Source: Ligaoa zhengdingensis (GTDB lineage: Bacteria > Bacillota > Clostridia > Oscillospirales > Ruminococcaceae). Taken from it: a DNA stretch of 64,000 nucleotides. The translations under genes and the position numbers were made by a program. The notes beneath the pieces are model-generated. The model was given only the letters and a program-made list of their open reading frames with translations. It was not told the DNA's origin and did no database searches. The stretch spans positions 62,001 to 126,000 of the forward strand of contig NZ_JACRST010000001.1 in the NCBI RefSeq assembly GCF_014384885.1. The letters are read 5' to 3'. Below, piece by piece: positions 1 through 7,699 of the stretch (positions within the stretch are counted from its first letter, which is position 1; every line of letters starts with the position of its first letter).

Positions 1-320
1 CCAGCCATGTGGTGATGGACGGCCGCGACATCGGCACGGTGGTGCTGCCTCAGGCGCAGGTGAAGATTTTCCTCACCGCATCGCCGGAGGACCGCGCGGA
101 GCGGCGGAGGCAGGAGCTGATGGGGAAAGGGATTCACACCGACTTTGCCGAGGTGTTGGAGGATGTGCGCAAACGGGATTACAACGACAGCCATCGTGCC
201 ATCGCACCGCTGTGCCAAGCGCCGGACGCAATCCTGGTGGACACTACCGGCAACACCTGTGAACAATCGATCGCGCAGTTGATCGCTGTTGTAGAAGCGG
301 CGCTGCTCAAAACATCATAA
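1..320 (+). CDS. cmk: Cytidylate kinase, 3' part (5' end outside window)
   Basis: The reading frame is already open at base 3, so the start codon and the N-terminal P-loop lie left of the window. The roughly 105 visible codons correspond to the C-terminal half of a protein of about 220 residues. Cmk phosphorylates CMP and dCMP with ATP in the cytoplasm. The motif DGRDIGTVVLP, the arginine-rich lid stretch RAERR and the later RDYNDSHRAIAPL segment are family hallmarks. It lies 23 bp upstream of plsC and shortly before ispH-rpsA; the order cmk, plsC, ispH-rpsA is common in Clostridia. Only the missing 5' end limits the annotation. Confidence 0.95.
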   Translation, partial: SHVVMDGRDIGTVVLPQAQVKIFLTASPEDRAERRRQELMGKGIHTDFAEVLEDVRKRDYNDSHRAIAPLCQAPDAILVDTTGNTCEQSIAQLIAVVEAALLKTS

Positions 321-343
321 GGACAGGGGATTAAATCGCTATT

Positions 344-937
344 ATGAGCTTGCTATTTCGTTTAGGAAGAATCCTGTTGGGGACCGCTATGCGCATCTGG
401 CATCGTATCTCAGTGGAGGGGGTCGAGAATCTGCCGGATCACGGCGGATATATCATCTGCTCCAACCATCGCACCAACCTGGATCCGCTTTATATCGCTT
501 GGAAAGGCCAATTCCAGCTCTACTTTATGGCAAAGGCTGAGCTGTTTCATGTGCCTGTGTTGGGCTTCCTCATCAAAAGGCTGGGCGCGTTTCCGGTGGA
601 ACGCGGAAAAGGGGACACCAGCGCAATCGACCACGCGATTGAAATTTTGCAGAGCGGCAGGGTGCTGGCGATCTTTCCAGAGGGGACGCGCTCCAAGGAC
701 GGCAAGCTGCTGCGCGGCAAGTCTGGGATTTCTCTGATCGCCTCCCGGTCCGGTGCCGACGTGCTGCCGGTCGGCATCAAATACACCGAACCGGTCAAGT
801 TCCGCTCGAAAATTGTCATCCGCTATGGAAAGCTGATTCCCAACTCCGAGCTGACGATCGTCGACAACAAGCCCTCGGATATCAAAGCGGCCACAACCCG
901 CATTATGTCGGCCATCGGCGCGCTGTTGGAGGATTAA
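344..937 (+). CDS. plsC: 1-acyl-sn-glycerol-3-phosphate acyltransferase
   Basis: This 197-residue protein should transfer an acyl group to lysophosphatidic acid to give phosphatidic acid at the inner face of the membrane. The HX4D catalytic motif is visible as NHRTNLD (His42, Asp47), and the acceptor-binding motif FPEGTRS lies at 111-117. The N-terminus is hydrophobic and may associate with the membrane. Length is normal for PlsC. It sits between cmk and ispH-rpsA, with only 3 bp to the next start, so the three are probably co-transcribed. A related lysophospholipid acyltransferase activity cannot be excluded from sequence. Confidence 0.93.
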   Translation: MSLLFRLGRILLGTAMRIWHRISVEGVENLPDHGGYIICSNHRTNLDPLYIAWKGQFQLYFMAKAELFHVPVLGFLIKRLGAFPVERGKGDTSAIDHAIEILQSGRVLAIFPEGTRSKDGKLLRGKSGISLIASRSGADVLPVGIKYTEPVKFRSKIVIRYGKLIPNSELTIVDNKPSDIKAATTRIMSAIGALLED

Positions 938-940
938 TAG

Positions 941-2932
941 ATGGAGATTACCGTTGCAAAGACCGCGGGCTTTTGTTTTGGCGTCAACCGCGCAGTCGAT
1001 CTGGCGTTTGAATGCGCGCGGAGCTCACCCAAGGTGTGCACCCTTGGCCCGATCATCCACAATCCCCAGCTGGTGGCCCAATTGGAGGCGCAGGGGGTAC
1101 GGGCGGTGGACGATCTTTCGGATGTGCCGGACGATGCGGTGGTGATTATCCGCTCACACGGCGTAACGCGGCAAATTTACGATGAGATTGCGGCGCGTAA
1201 GCTTTCTTGTGTGGACGCCACCTGCCCCTTTGTGGCAAAAATTCATCGGATCGTCCAAGAGAAAAGCGCAGCAGGTTCCACCATTCTGATCGCGGGAGAC
1301 CGGGAACATCCGGAGGTGCAGGGAATCTTTGGACATTGTACCGGTCCGGTATATTTTTTCAAAACAGCCGATGAATTGTTGCAGATTTGTTATAATACAC
1401 CAAATATTTGCGAAAAATCGTGTTGTATGGTGGCACAAACTACATTTCATACACAGGAATGGGAAAATTGCGTAGAATCTGCAAAAAAAGTGTGTACAAA
1501 TCTCGAAATATTTGATACAATATGTATTGCTACCGTGAAACGTCAGGAAGAGGCGCGGGAGCTCGCCCAAAAATCCGACCTGATGATTGTGGTCGGCGGG
1601 CGCACAAGCTCCAATACTGCAAAGCTGTTTCAAATTTGCAGGGAATTTACCCGCTCCATTCTTGTGGAGCGCGCGCAGGAGTTGTATGATTACAATTTTG
1701 CGCAGGTCGCCAAGGTTGGTGTTACAGCTGGGGCTTCCACCCCGGCTTGCATAATTAAGGAGGTACGAAATACGATGAGTGAGATTTTGAAGAACCAAGA
1801 GGAAGAGGCTAGCTTTGAGGAATTGTTGGATCAATCCTTCAAAAGTACATATAACGGGAAGAAGGAGACAGGCGTTGTCGTTGGGATTGCCCCCAATGAA
1901 CTGCAGGTAGATATCGGTACCAAACATGCCGGTTACGTTCCGATCTCGGAATTTACAGACGATCCGAATGCGAAGCTCGAAGACCTGGTGAAAAAGGGCG
2001 ATGAGATCGAGCTGCTGGTGGTTCGTGTCAATGATGTTGAGGGCACGGTTATGTTGTCGAAGAAACGTCTTGACCAGATCGCCGGTCAGGAGAAGATCGA
2101 AAATGCCTATGAGACCGGCGAGGTTCTCGACGGCGTTGTGGTCGAAGTGGTCAAGGGCGGCGTGATTGTCCAGTCCAACGGGGCAAGAATCTTTGTTCCT
2201 GCCTCGAAAGCGACCCTGTCCCGCAATGAAGAGCTCGAGTCTCTGCTGAAAAAAGAGGTTCAGTTTAAGGTGATCGATCTGAAGAAGGAGAGAGGCCGCA
2301 AACGCGCGATCGGTTCGATCAAGGATGTGGTGCTCAAAGCCAGAGCGGAAGCTGCGGAGAAGTTCTGGGCGGATGTCGAAGTGGGTAAAACCTACACTGG
2401 CGAGGTCAAATCGCTCACCTCTTACGGCGCGTTTGTCGACTTGGGCGGCGTGGACGGCATGGTTCACATCTCCGAGCTCTCTTGGTCCAGAATCAAACAT
2501 CCCTCCGAGGTCGTCAAGGTCGGCGATATGCTGGAGGTCTATGTGAAGGATATTGACCGTGAGAATAAAAAGATCAGCCTGGGCTTCAAAAAGGCTGAGG
2601 ACAACCCCTGGGAGATCATCAAACGGGATTATCCGGTTGGTTCGGTTGCCACGGTCAAGATCGTTTCGATCACCACCTTTGGCGCCTTTGCACAGATCAT
2701 TCCCGGTGTGGACGGCCTGATCCATATTTCTCAGATCTCCTTCGACCGCGTCAACAAGGTTTCCGATGTGCTGTCGGTAGGCGACGAGGTGCAGGTCAAG
2801 ATCACTGAGATTGACTTTGAGAAGAAACGCATCAGCCTGTCGATGAAGGCCCTGCTTGAGCCTGAGGCTGAGGAGGCTGCCGCGGAAGAGGCTCCGGCGG
2901 AAGCTGAGGAAGCTGCTCCTGTAGAGGAATAA
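941..2932 (+). CDS. ispH: IspH-ribosomal protein S1 fusion (HMBPP reductase / S1)
   Basis: One 663-residue frame encodes two proteins. Residues 1 to about 278 are 4-hydroxy-3-methylbut-2-enyl diphosphate reductase, the last MEP-pathway enzyme making IPP and DMAPP, with iron-sulfur ligands Cys12, Cys95 and Cys195. Residues 279-663 carry four S1 RNA-binding repeats starting near 306 and an acidic Ala/Glu-rich tail; this part should act as ribosomal protein S1. The fusion is known in Clostridia. A near-perfect Shine-Dalgarno followed by an in-frame ATG (codon 279) lies exactly at the junction, so free S1 may also be made. The IspH segment around 1330-1540 is strikingly AT-rich compared with its flanks. 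A strong terminator follows at 2951. Confidence 0.96.
   Translation: MEITVAKTAGFCFGVNRAVDLAFECARSSPKVCTLGPIIHNPQLVAQLEAQGVRAVDDLSDVPDDAVVIIRSHGVTRQIYDEIAARKLSCVDATCPFVAKIHRIVQEKSAAGSTILIAGDREHPEVQGIFGHCTGPVYFFKTADELLQICYNTPNICEKSCCMVAQTTFHTQEWENCVESAKKVCTNLEIFDTICIATVKRQEEARELAQKSDLMIVVGGRTSSNTAKLFQICREFTRSILVERAQELYDYNFAQVAKVGVTAGASTPACIIKEVRNTMSEILKNQEEEASFEELLDQSFKSTYNGKKETGVVVGIAPNELQVDIGTKHAGYVPISEFTDDPNAKLEDLVKKGDEIELLVVRVNDVEGTVMLSKKRLDQIAGQEKIENAYETGEVLDGVVVEVVKGGVIVQSNGARIFVPASKATLSRNEELESLLKKEVQFKVIDLKKERGRKRAIGSIKDVVLKARAEAAEKFWADVEVGKTYTGEVKSLTSYGAFVDLGGVDGMVHISELSWSRIKHPSEVVKVGDMLEVYVKDIDRENKKISLGFKKAEDNPWEIIKRDYPVGSVATVKIVSITTFGAFAQIIPGVDGLIHISQISFDRVNKVSDVLSVGDEVQVKITEIDFEKKRISLSMKALLEPEAEEAAAEEAPAEAEEAAPVEE
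1493..1521 (+). promoter_or_regulatory. Candidate internal promoter inside ispH-rpsA
   Basis: Within the AT-rich part of the ispH coding sequence, TGTACA (1493-1498) is followed after 17 bp by TACAAT (1516-1521). The spacing is ideal and the -10 matches 5 of 6 consensus bases; the -35 is weaker. If used, it would start a transcript about 250 bp upstream of the S1 half. This is inference from sequence match only. Confidence 0.3.
1757..1777 (+). promoter_or_regulatory. Internal ribosome binding site and ATG at IspH/S1 junction
   Basis: AAGGAGGT at 1757-1764 is a near-perfect Shine-Dalgarno, followed 10 nt later by ATG at 1775-1777. That ATG is in frame with the fusion (codon 279) and begins exactly where the S1 part begins (MSEILKNQEEE). 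The arrangement looks like the original start of a stand-alone rpsA gene retained inside the fusion, and would allow S1 to be made in excess of the fused enzyme. Confidence 0.65.
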
Positions 2933-2950
2933 TTCCCAACAAAATAGCAA

Positions 2951-2986
2951 GGGGACATGTGCGAAAAAGCGCATGTCCCTTTTTTG
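2951..2986 (+). terminator. Intrinsic terminator after ispH-rpsA
   Basis: An 11-bp GC-rich stem (arms 2952-2962 and 2969-2979, one G-U pair) with a GAAAAA loop is followed by a run of six T. It ends the cmk-plsC-ispH-rpsA transcript. Confidence 0.9.
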
Positions 2987-3110
2987 CAGAGGACAGGAAA
3001 AATATTTTGTAAAACTGCGTCAGAAAGAGAATCTGAGAGAAAAAGCAAGGAAAAAGCGATTAATCATCGATTGCGCCGTATTCTTCTGCTACCACATTAG
3101 CACGCTAAAT

Positions 3111-3119
3111 TGATATAAT
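3111..3119 (+). promoter_or_regulatory. Extended -10 promoter for the amino-acid ABC operon
   Basis: TGA-TATAAT at 3111-3119 is an extended -10 element with a perfect hexamer, in an AT-rich stretch about 45 bp before the binding-protein start. No good -35 is seen 17 bp upstream, as is usual for extended -10 promoters. Confidence 0.55.
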
Positions 3120-3166
3120 GTTTTTATTCAAACCCCTTATTTTAAATGGAAATGGAGATTGACGGG

Positions 3167-3973
3167 ATGAAAAAGATTCTTGTTTGCCTGATGGCGCTCA
3201 CCATGTCCGTCGGCTTGCTCGCCGGCTGCGGATCGAAAGCAAATGCAAAGATTGAGAGTAAGGCCGACCTCGAGGGCAAGGTCGTTGCGCTGCAAGCTGA
3301 CTCCTCAGCAGAAGCGGCTTTGGCGGGAGATGAGATCGCCTCCAAGGTGAAGGAAGTGGTCAAGTTCCCCGACAACATCGCAGCGCTCAACGACCTCACA
3401 GCGGGCCGTGTGGATGCGGTGATTCTCGACGAGGTGGTCGCCAACTATTATGCGGCCAAAGACCCCGAGGGCTTCAAGGTGCTGGACGATTCCTTGGCGG
3501 CTGAGGATTACGGCATCGGCTTTAAAAAGGACAACACCGAGCTGCACGACAAAGTCGTCGCCGCGTTAGGTGCGATGCAGGCGGACGGCACCACCGCGCA
3601 AATCTCGGAAAAATGGTTTGGCAAGGATATCTTTGTCAACAATTTTGAGGCTCCTGCGGAGCCGATTGTCCCCGACACAACCGGTAAGAAATTGGTTGTC
3701 GGCCTGGATGACAGCTTCCCGCCGATGGGCTTCCGCGATGAAAACAACGAGATCGTCGGTTTCGATATCGACCTCGCCAAAGAGGTAGGCAAGCGCATCG
3801 GTTACGAGGTAGTTTTGCAGCCGATCGATTGGGCCTCCAAAGAGCTGGAGCTGGATACTGGCAACATCGATTGCATCTGGAACGCGTTCACCATCACCCC
3901 TGAGCGCCAGGAAACGATGCTGATGACCGCGCCGTATCTCGCCAACAATCAGGTGATCGTGGTAAAACCCTAA
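3167..3973 (+). CDS. Circularly permuted amino-acid ABC transporter substrate-binding lipoprotein
   Basis: The 268-residue product starts with a lipoprotein signal (lipobox LAGC, Cys21). The ATG at 3167 is preferred over the one at 3146 because GGAG lies 9 nt before it. The mature part is in swapped order relative to family-3 binding proteins. Residues about 33-155 are the usual C-terminal half (ADLEGKVVALQADSS to the end motif WFGKDI). An 18-residue linker rich in Pro, Glu and Asp follows. Residues 174-268 are the usual N-terminal half (LVVGLDDSFPPMGF to NNQVIVV), including the Arg expected to bind the ligand carboxylate (TPER, about residue 247). All parts of the fold are present, so a working polar amino-acid binding lobe pair is plausible. 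Permease and ATPase genes follow. No normally ordered copy is in the window. Confidence 0.9.
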   Translation: MKKILVCLMALTMSVGLLAGCGSKANAKIESKADLEGKVVALQADSSAEAALAGDEIASKVKEVVKFPDNIAALNDLTAGRVDAVILDEVVANYYAAKDPEGFKVLDDSLAAEDYGIGFKKDNTELHDKVVAALGAMQADGTTAQISEKWFGKDIFVNNFEAPAEPIVPDTTGKKLVVGLDDSFPPMGFRDENNEIVGFDIDLAKEVGKRIGYEVVLQPIDWASKELELDTGNIDCIWNAFTITPERQETMLMTAPYLANNQVIVVKP

Positions 3974-3982
3974 ATAAGAACC

Positions 3983-4018
3983 AGACAACCGGATGATAAA
4001 TCCGGTTTTGTCTGTTTT
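3983..4018 (+). terminator. Hairpin/attenuator between binding protein and permease
   Basis: An inverted repeat (AGACAA-CCGGAT against ATCCGG-TTTTGTCT) with a short AT loop is followed by a T-rich tail. Such intercistronic hairpins commonly end part of the transcripts after the binding-protein gene, keeping it more abundant than the membrane components. Confidence 0.6.
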
Positions 4019-4066
4019 AGCAAGTTTTGGGACGGACACCACTGTTAATTTGAAGGAGCAAACCGG

Positions 4067-4735
4067 ATGGATTTTCAGAACATATGGAACACCACCTTGA
4101 ACATACTGACCGGCGCAGGCACGACGATCTCCCTGTTTTTGGTCACGATCCTGTTGTCGCTGCCGCTGGGCTTCTGTTTTACCCTGATTGCCCGGTCCAA
4201 AATTGGACCGGTGCGCTGGGTGATGAACGGGATCATCTACATAGTGCGCGGCACACCGCTGTTGTTACAGCTCTTGTTTGTCTATTTCGGTCTGCCGTAT
4301 CTGCCGTTGATCGGAGATTTTTTGCGGATGGAACGCTTCACGGCGTCCTGCGTCACCTTTGTGGTTAACTACGCATGCTATTTCGCCGAGATCTTCCGCG
4401 GCGGCCTGCTGGCAGTCAATAAGGGGCAGTATGAGGCGGCCAAGGTGTTGGGCATGTCCAAGGTGCAGACGATGATGCGCGTAATCTGCCCACAGATGGT
4501 GCGCGTGGCCTTGCCGTCGATCGGCAACGAGGCCGTCACGCTGGTCAAAGACACCGCGTTGGTGTTCACCATTGGCGTTACAGAAATTCTGCATCTCACA
4601 AAGACGGCAGTCAGCCGCGACAAAAACACCTTCTTTTTTGTCATCGCCGCGGTCATCTATCTGGTGATGAATACCGTGCTGACCTACGCCTTCAAAAAGG
4701 TGGAAGCGAAGATCAACTACGAAAAGGAGGGATGA
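4067..4735 (+). CDS. Polar amino-acid ABC transporter permease (HisM/GlnP type)
   Basis: This 222-residue integral membrane protein is the channel-forming subunit of the importer. It has about five hydrophobic segments and the EAA-type loop that docks the ATPase (GQYEAAKVLGMSKVQ, about residues 123-137), plus the early family motif RGTPLLLQLLFVYFG. It lies between the permuted binding protein and the ATPase gene, which starts 3 bp after its stop. A GGAG site precedes the start. Such permeases usually work as homodimers when only one is encoded, as here. Substrate cannot be read from the permease; cystine, glutamine or arginine are typical for relatives. Confidence 0.93.
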   Translation: MDFQNIWNTTLNILTGAGTTISLFLVTILLSLPLGFCFTLIARSKIGPVRWVMNGIIYIVRGTPLLLQLLFVYFGLPYLPLIGDFLRMERFTASCVTFVVNYACYFAEIFRGGLLAVNKGQYEAAKVLGMSKVQTMMRVICPQMVRVALPSIGNEAVTLVKDTALVFTIGVTEILHLTKTAVSRDKNTFFFVIAAVIYLVMNTVLTYAFKKVEAKINYEKEG

Positions 4736-4738
4736 CCG

Positions 4739-5491
4739 ATGCCGTTTATTTCTGTTAAAAATCTGCAAAAATCCTATGGCGCACTCGATGTGCTCAAGGA
4801 TGTGAGCTTTGACGTGGAGAAAGGGGACGTAATCGCGGTCATCGGCTCCTCAGGTTCCGGCAAGAGCACCATGCTGCGATGCCTGATCGGGTTGGAGCAG
4901 ATCGGCGGCGGTACCGTCTCGGTGGATGGGGACGATATGATCCGGGATGGAAAGTATTCCTCCAAGGAGCAGGTCAAATCAATCACCGCAAAGATGGGGA
5001 TGGTCTTTCAAAATTTCAACCTGTTTCCGCATCTGACCGTGCGCAAAAACCTCGAGATGCCCTATCGCCTGATGCACCGAGAGGTGGACGAGGCGCAGAC
5101 ACATGCCCTGTGCGACAGCCTGCTGCAAAAGGTTGGGATGCTGCCAAAGGCCGATGCGATGCCCGCTCAGCTCTCCGGTGGGCAGCAACAGCGCGTTGCG
5201 ATTGCACGCGCCATGATGCTCAGCCCGGAGATCATGCTGTTCGACGAGCCGACGTCGGCGCTCGACCCGGAGCTCACCGGCGAGGTGCTTGGGGTGATCC
5301 GGCAGCTCGCCAAAGAGCACATGACGATGATTGTGGTCACGCATGAGATGTCCTTTGCACGCGATGTGGCGACCCGGGTGCTGTTTATGGACGACGGTTT
5401 GATTCTGGAGGAGGGCTCCCCGGAGGAAATCTTCCAACAGCCAAAGAACCAGCGTACACGTGAGTTTTTGAGCAATTTTATTGCACCATAA
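4739..5491 (+). CDS. Polar amino-acid ABC transporter ATP-binding protein (GlnQ type)
   Basis: The 250-residue protein powers the importer by ATP hydrolysis at the inner membrane face. Walker A (GSSGSGKST, about 37-45), the Q-loop (FQNFNLFPH), the ABC signature (LSGGQQQRVAIARA), Walker B (IMLFDEPTSALDPE) and the switch His (VTHEM) are intact. A GGAGG site ends just before the ATG. It is the last gene of the operon and is followed by a strong terminator at 5506. Confidence 0.96.
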   Translation: MPFISVKNLQKSYGALDVLKDVSFDVEKGDVIAVIGSSGSGKSTMLRCLIGLEQIGGGTVSVDGDDMIRDGKYSSKEQVKSITAKMGMVFQNFNLFPHLTVRKNLEMPYRLMHREVDEAQTHALCDSLLQKVGMLPKADAMPAQLSGGQQQRVAIARAMMLSPEIMLFDEPTSALDPELTGEVLGVIRQLAKEHMTMIVVTHEMSFARDVATRVLFMDDGLILEEGSPEEIFQQPKNQRTREFLSNFIAP

Positions 5492-5505
5492 CAATTAATG
5501 TTCAC

Positions 5506-5535
5506 AGCGGGGAGGGCGATCTCCCCGCTTTCTTG
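5506..5535 (+). terminator. Intrinsic terminator of the amino-acid ABC operon
   Basis: A 9-bp GC-rich stem (5506-5514 with 5521-5529) with loop GGCGAT is followed by TTCTT. Confidence 0.85.
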
Positions 5536-5629
5536 TCAGAAACGGCTTTTGGTATAACCTCCCTTGTTTTGGAAAGAATAATGCCAGCTTTCGTTCGTGT
5601 AGCGAGTGAAAAAGGGGAGGAAAGATCAA

Positions 5630-6142
5630 ATGAAGAGACCACTGGCCATGTTTCTGGCCATGACCGCGCTGTTGGGCATTGCGGCGGGGTGTACGGAGAA
5701 AAAGACCGGACTGAAGGACAACGATACCACCTTGCAGCAGATCGTAGATGCGGTGGCGGAGGAGATGGGGGATTTTTATGTCCAGATGCCCTCCAAGTTG
5801 GACGACGAGACATTGGAAAATCTGTACAGCATCGAGCCGGACAGCGTGGAGGAGTATGCCGGGGATTTCGCCGTTACCATGACCTCGGCTGATAACTTCG
5901 TCGCTGTCAAGGCAAAGGAGGGCAAGGCTGAATCGGTGCGGCAAGCGCTGGAGAACCGGCGCGCCCAGTTGCAGCAGACCTTTGAGCAGTATCTCCCCGG
6001 GCCGCTGGAGATAGCCAAAGCGGGCAAGGTCTTGGTAAAGGGCGACTATGTTTTTTTAATCATGCTGGGCGACCCGGAAAAGGGTGCGTCCAATGAAATT
6101 GCGCGGGCTGAGGCGGTCGTCAACCGTTATTTTAACGAATAA
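5630..6142 (+). CDS. DUF4358-type lipoprotein
   Basis: The 170-residue product begins with a clear lipoprotein signal (lipobox IAAGC), so it is expected outside the cell membrane. The start at 5630 is chosen because GGGGAGG lies 9 nt upstream; an in-frame GTG at 5606 lacks such a site. The remainder is a small globular domain (DTTLQQIVDAV, MLGDPEKG and a C-terminal helix) that resembles DUF4358 proteins, often found in Clostridia beside MBOAT and DHHW genes, as here. No catalytic function is known. It is probably an accessory of the envelope acylation genes that follow. Confidence 0.7.
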   Translation: MKRPLAMFLAMTALLGIAAGCTEKKTGLKDNDTTLQQIVDAVAEEMGDFYVQMPSKLDDETLENLYSIEPDSVEEYAGDFAVTMTSADNFVAVKAKEGKAESVRQALENRRAQLQQTFEQYLPGPLEIAKAGKVLVKGDYVFLIMLGDPEKGASNEIARAEAVVNRYFNE

Positions 6143-6201
6143 TTAACAGGGGCATGGTTGCTTTTTGCGGCAAAATTTGCTAAAGTGATACCGTGCCCCA
6201 T

Positions 6202-6239
6202 ACAAGGCCGTCGGTTGAAGAGATGGCCTTGTTTCTTTT
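6202..6239 (+). terminator. Hairpin with T-rich tail before the MBOAT gene
   Basis: The 163-bp gap between the DUF4358 gene and the MBOAT gene holds an 8-bp stem (ACAAGGCC, 6202-6209, with GGCCTTGT, 6225-6232) followed by TTCTTTT. A longer imperfect pairing (GGGGCA at 6149 with TGCCCC at 6194) lies just upstream. It is either a terminator or an attenuator for the MBOAT-DHHW pair. Confidence 0.55.
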
Positions 6240-6305
6240 CGGCTGTTTTTCCAGGCAGCCGTTTTCCGGCGCTTTGGAATTAAACACAGACAGGAGATTG
6301 AACCA

Positions 6306-7682
6306 ATGGTATTCAGCAGCCTTTTGTTCCTATTCCGTTTTATGCCAGTGGCATTTTTGCTCTACTACATCACCCCGCGCAGGTTCAAAAATCTGATGAT
6401 TTTGTTGCTGAGCTTGGTGTTCTACTCGTGGGGCGAGCCCAAATATTTTCCCATCATGATTGCCTCCATCCTGTGCGACTACTTCTGCGGACGCTTGATC
6501 GAGGCCAATCGCTCCAAAAAGTGGGTCTGTAAGCTGGGGCTCATTATCTCCGTTGTTTTTAACATCGGTATGCTGATGTTTTTCAAGTACAGCAACTTCT
6601 TCATCGAGAATTTTAATGCGGCAACTGGGCTTTCGATCGGCCTGCTTAAATTGACGCTTCCCCTGGGTATCAGCTTTTACACCTTCCAGACCCTATCCTA
6701 CACCATCGACGTTTACCGCGGCGATGTGAAGGCGGAGACCAACATCATCGATTTTGGCGCCTTCGTCTGCCTCTTTCCGCAGTTGATCGCGGGCCCGATT
6801 GTCAAGTATACCGACATCAACCGCGAGCTCAAAACCCGCACCATCAATCTGCCCCAGATTCAGGAGGGAATCCGGTGGTTTATCTTTGGTCTGGGAAAAA
6901 AGGTGCTCATTGCCAACAACATCGGTTCCCTGTGGGACGAAGTGCAACGCCTTGGGTTCACCAACGTTTCAACCCCGCTCGCCTGGATGGGAATCCTGGC
7001 GTTTTCTCTCCAGATCTATTTCGATTTCAGCGGCTATTCCCTGATGGCCATCGGTCTGGGTAAGATGCTAGGTTTCGACTTTCCTCAAAACTTCAATCTG
7101 CCCTACATCTCCAAAAGCATGACGGAATTTTGGCGGCGCTGGCACATGACGTTGGGCTCCTGGTTCCGCGAATATGTCTATATCCCCCTGGGTGGCAACC
7201 GCAAGGGTAAGGCGCGCATGTATTTGAACCTGTTTATCGTCTGGGCCGCCACCGGCTTTTGGCACGGAGCAAGTTGGAACTTCCTGCTGTGGGGCGTATT
7301 CTTTGCAGTCCTGCTGATCGTCGAAAAGGCGTGGCTGCTTCCGCATCTCAACCGAGGCAAGGTTTGGCCGCACGTCTACGCCGTCGCGCTGCTGCTCATC
7401 AGTTGGGCGATCTTTGCCATCACCGACCTCTCTCAGCTAGGCGTCTTTTTGCAGAAGCTGTTCGCCTTTGACGGCGGTGTGGATTGGGTTTATTATCTGC
7501 GCGGTTACCTCATCACCATTGTGGTGGCGATCTTCTGTTCCACGCCGGCGGTGGAAAAGCTCTATCAAAAATTTAAGGATGTGGAATGGATTGACATCTG
7601 CGTGTTGGCGCTGATCCTTGTGCTGTCGGTGGCCTATCTGGTGGATGCCACCTACAATCCGTTCCTCTACTTCCGATTCTGA
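6306..7682 (+). CDS. MBOAT-family O-acyltransferase (AlgI-like)
   Basis: This 458-residue, multi-pass membrane protein belongs to the membrane-bound O-acyltransferases that move acyl groups onto extracellular polymers. The family signatures FWRRWHMTLGSWFREYVY and the invariant His in GFWHGASWN are visible, as are about ten hydrophobic segments. CAGGAG lies 9 nt before the ATG. Its stop overlaps the region of the next gene, a DHHW/AlgX-like protein, and the pair resembles AlgI with AlgJ/AlgX of alginate acetylation or DltB-like systems. The acceptor polymer is unknown; no polymer synthase is nearby. Confidence 0.93.
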   Translation: MVFSSLLFLFRFMPVAFLLYYITPRRFKNLMILLLSLVFYSWGEPKYFPIMIASILCDYFCGRLIEANRSKKWVCKLGLIISVVFNIGMLMFFKYSNFFIENFNAATGLSIGLLKLTLPLGISFYTFQTLSYTIDVYRGDVKAETNIIDFGAFVCLFPQLIAGPIVKYTDINRELKTRTINLPQIQEGIRWFIFGLGKKVLIANNIGSLWDEVQRLGFTNVSTPLAWMGILAFSLQIYFDFSGYSLMAIGLGKMLGFDFPQNFNLPYISKSMTEFWRRWHMTLGSWFREYVYIPLGGNRKGKARMYLNLFIVWAATGFWHGASWNFLLWGVFFAVLLIVEKAWLLPHLNRGKVWPHVYAVALLLISWAIFAITDLSQLGVFLQKLFAFDGGVDWVYYLRGYLITIVVAIFCSTPAVEKLYQKFKDVEWIDICVLALILVLSVAYLVDATYNPFLYFRF

Positions 7683-7699
7683 TGAAAGGAGACAGCGAC

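Noticed and set aside
1154..2974. Open frame of 606 codons opposite ispH-rpsA
   Set aside because: Antisense shadow of a strongly conserved gene; no ribosome site and no recognisable protein pattern.
3146..3166. Upstream ATG at 3146 as start of the binding protein
   Set aside because: It would put acidic residues before the signal peptide and lacks a ribosome site; the ATG at 3167 has GGAG at 9 nt.
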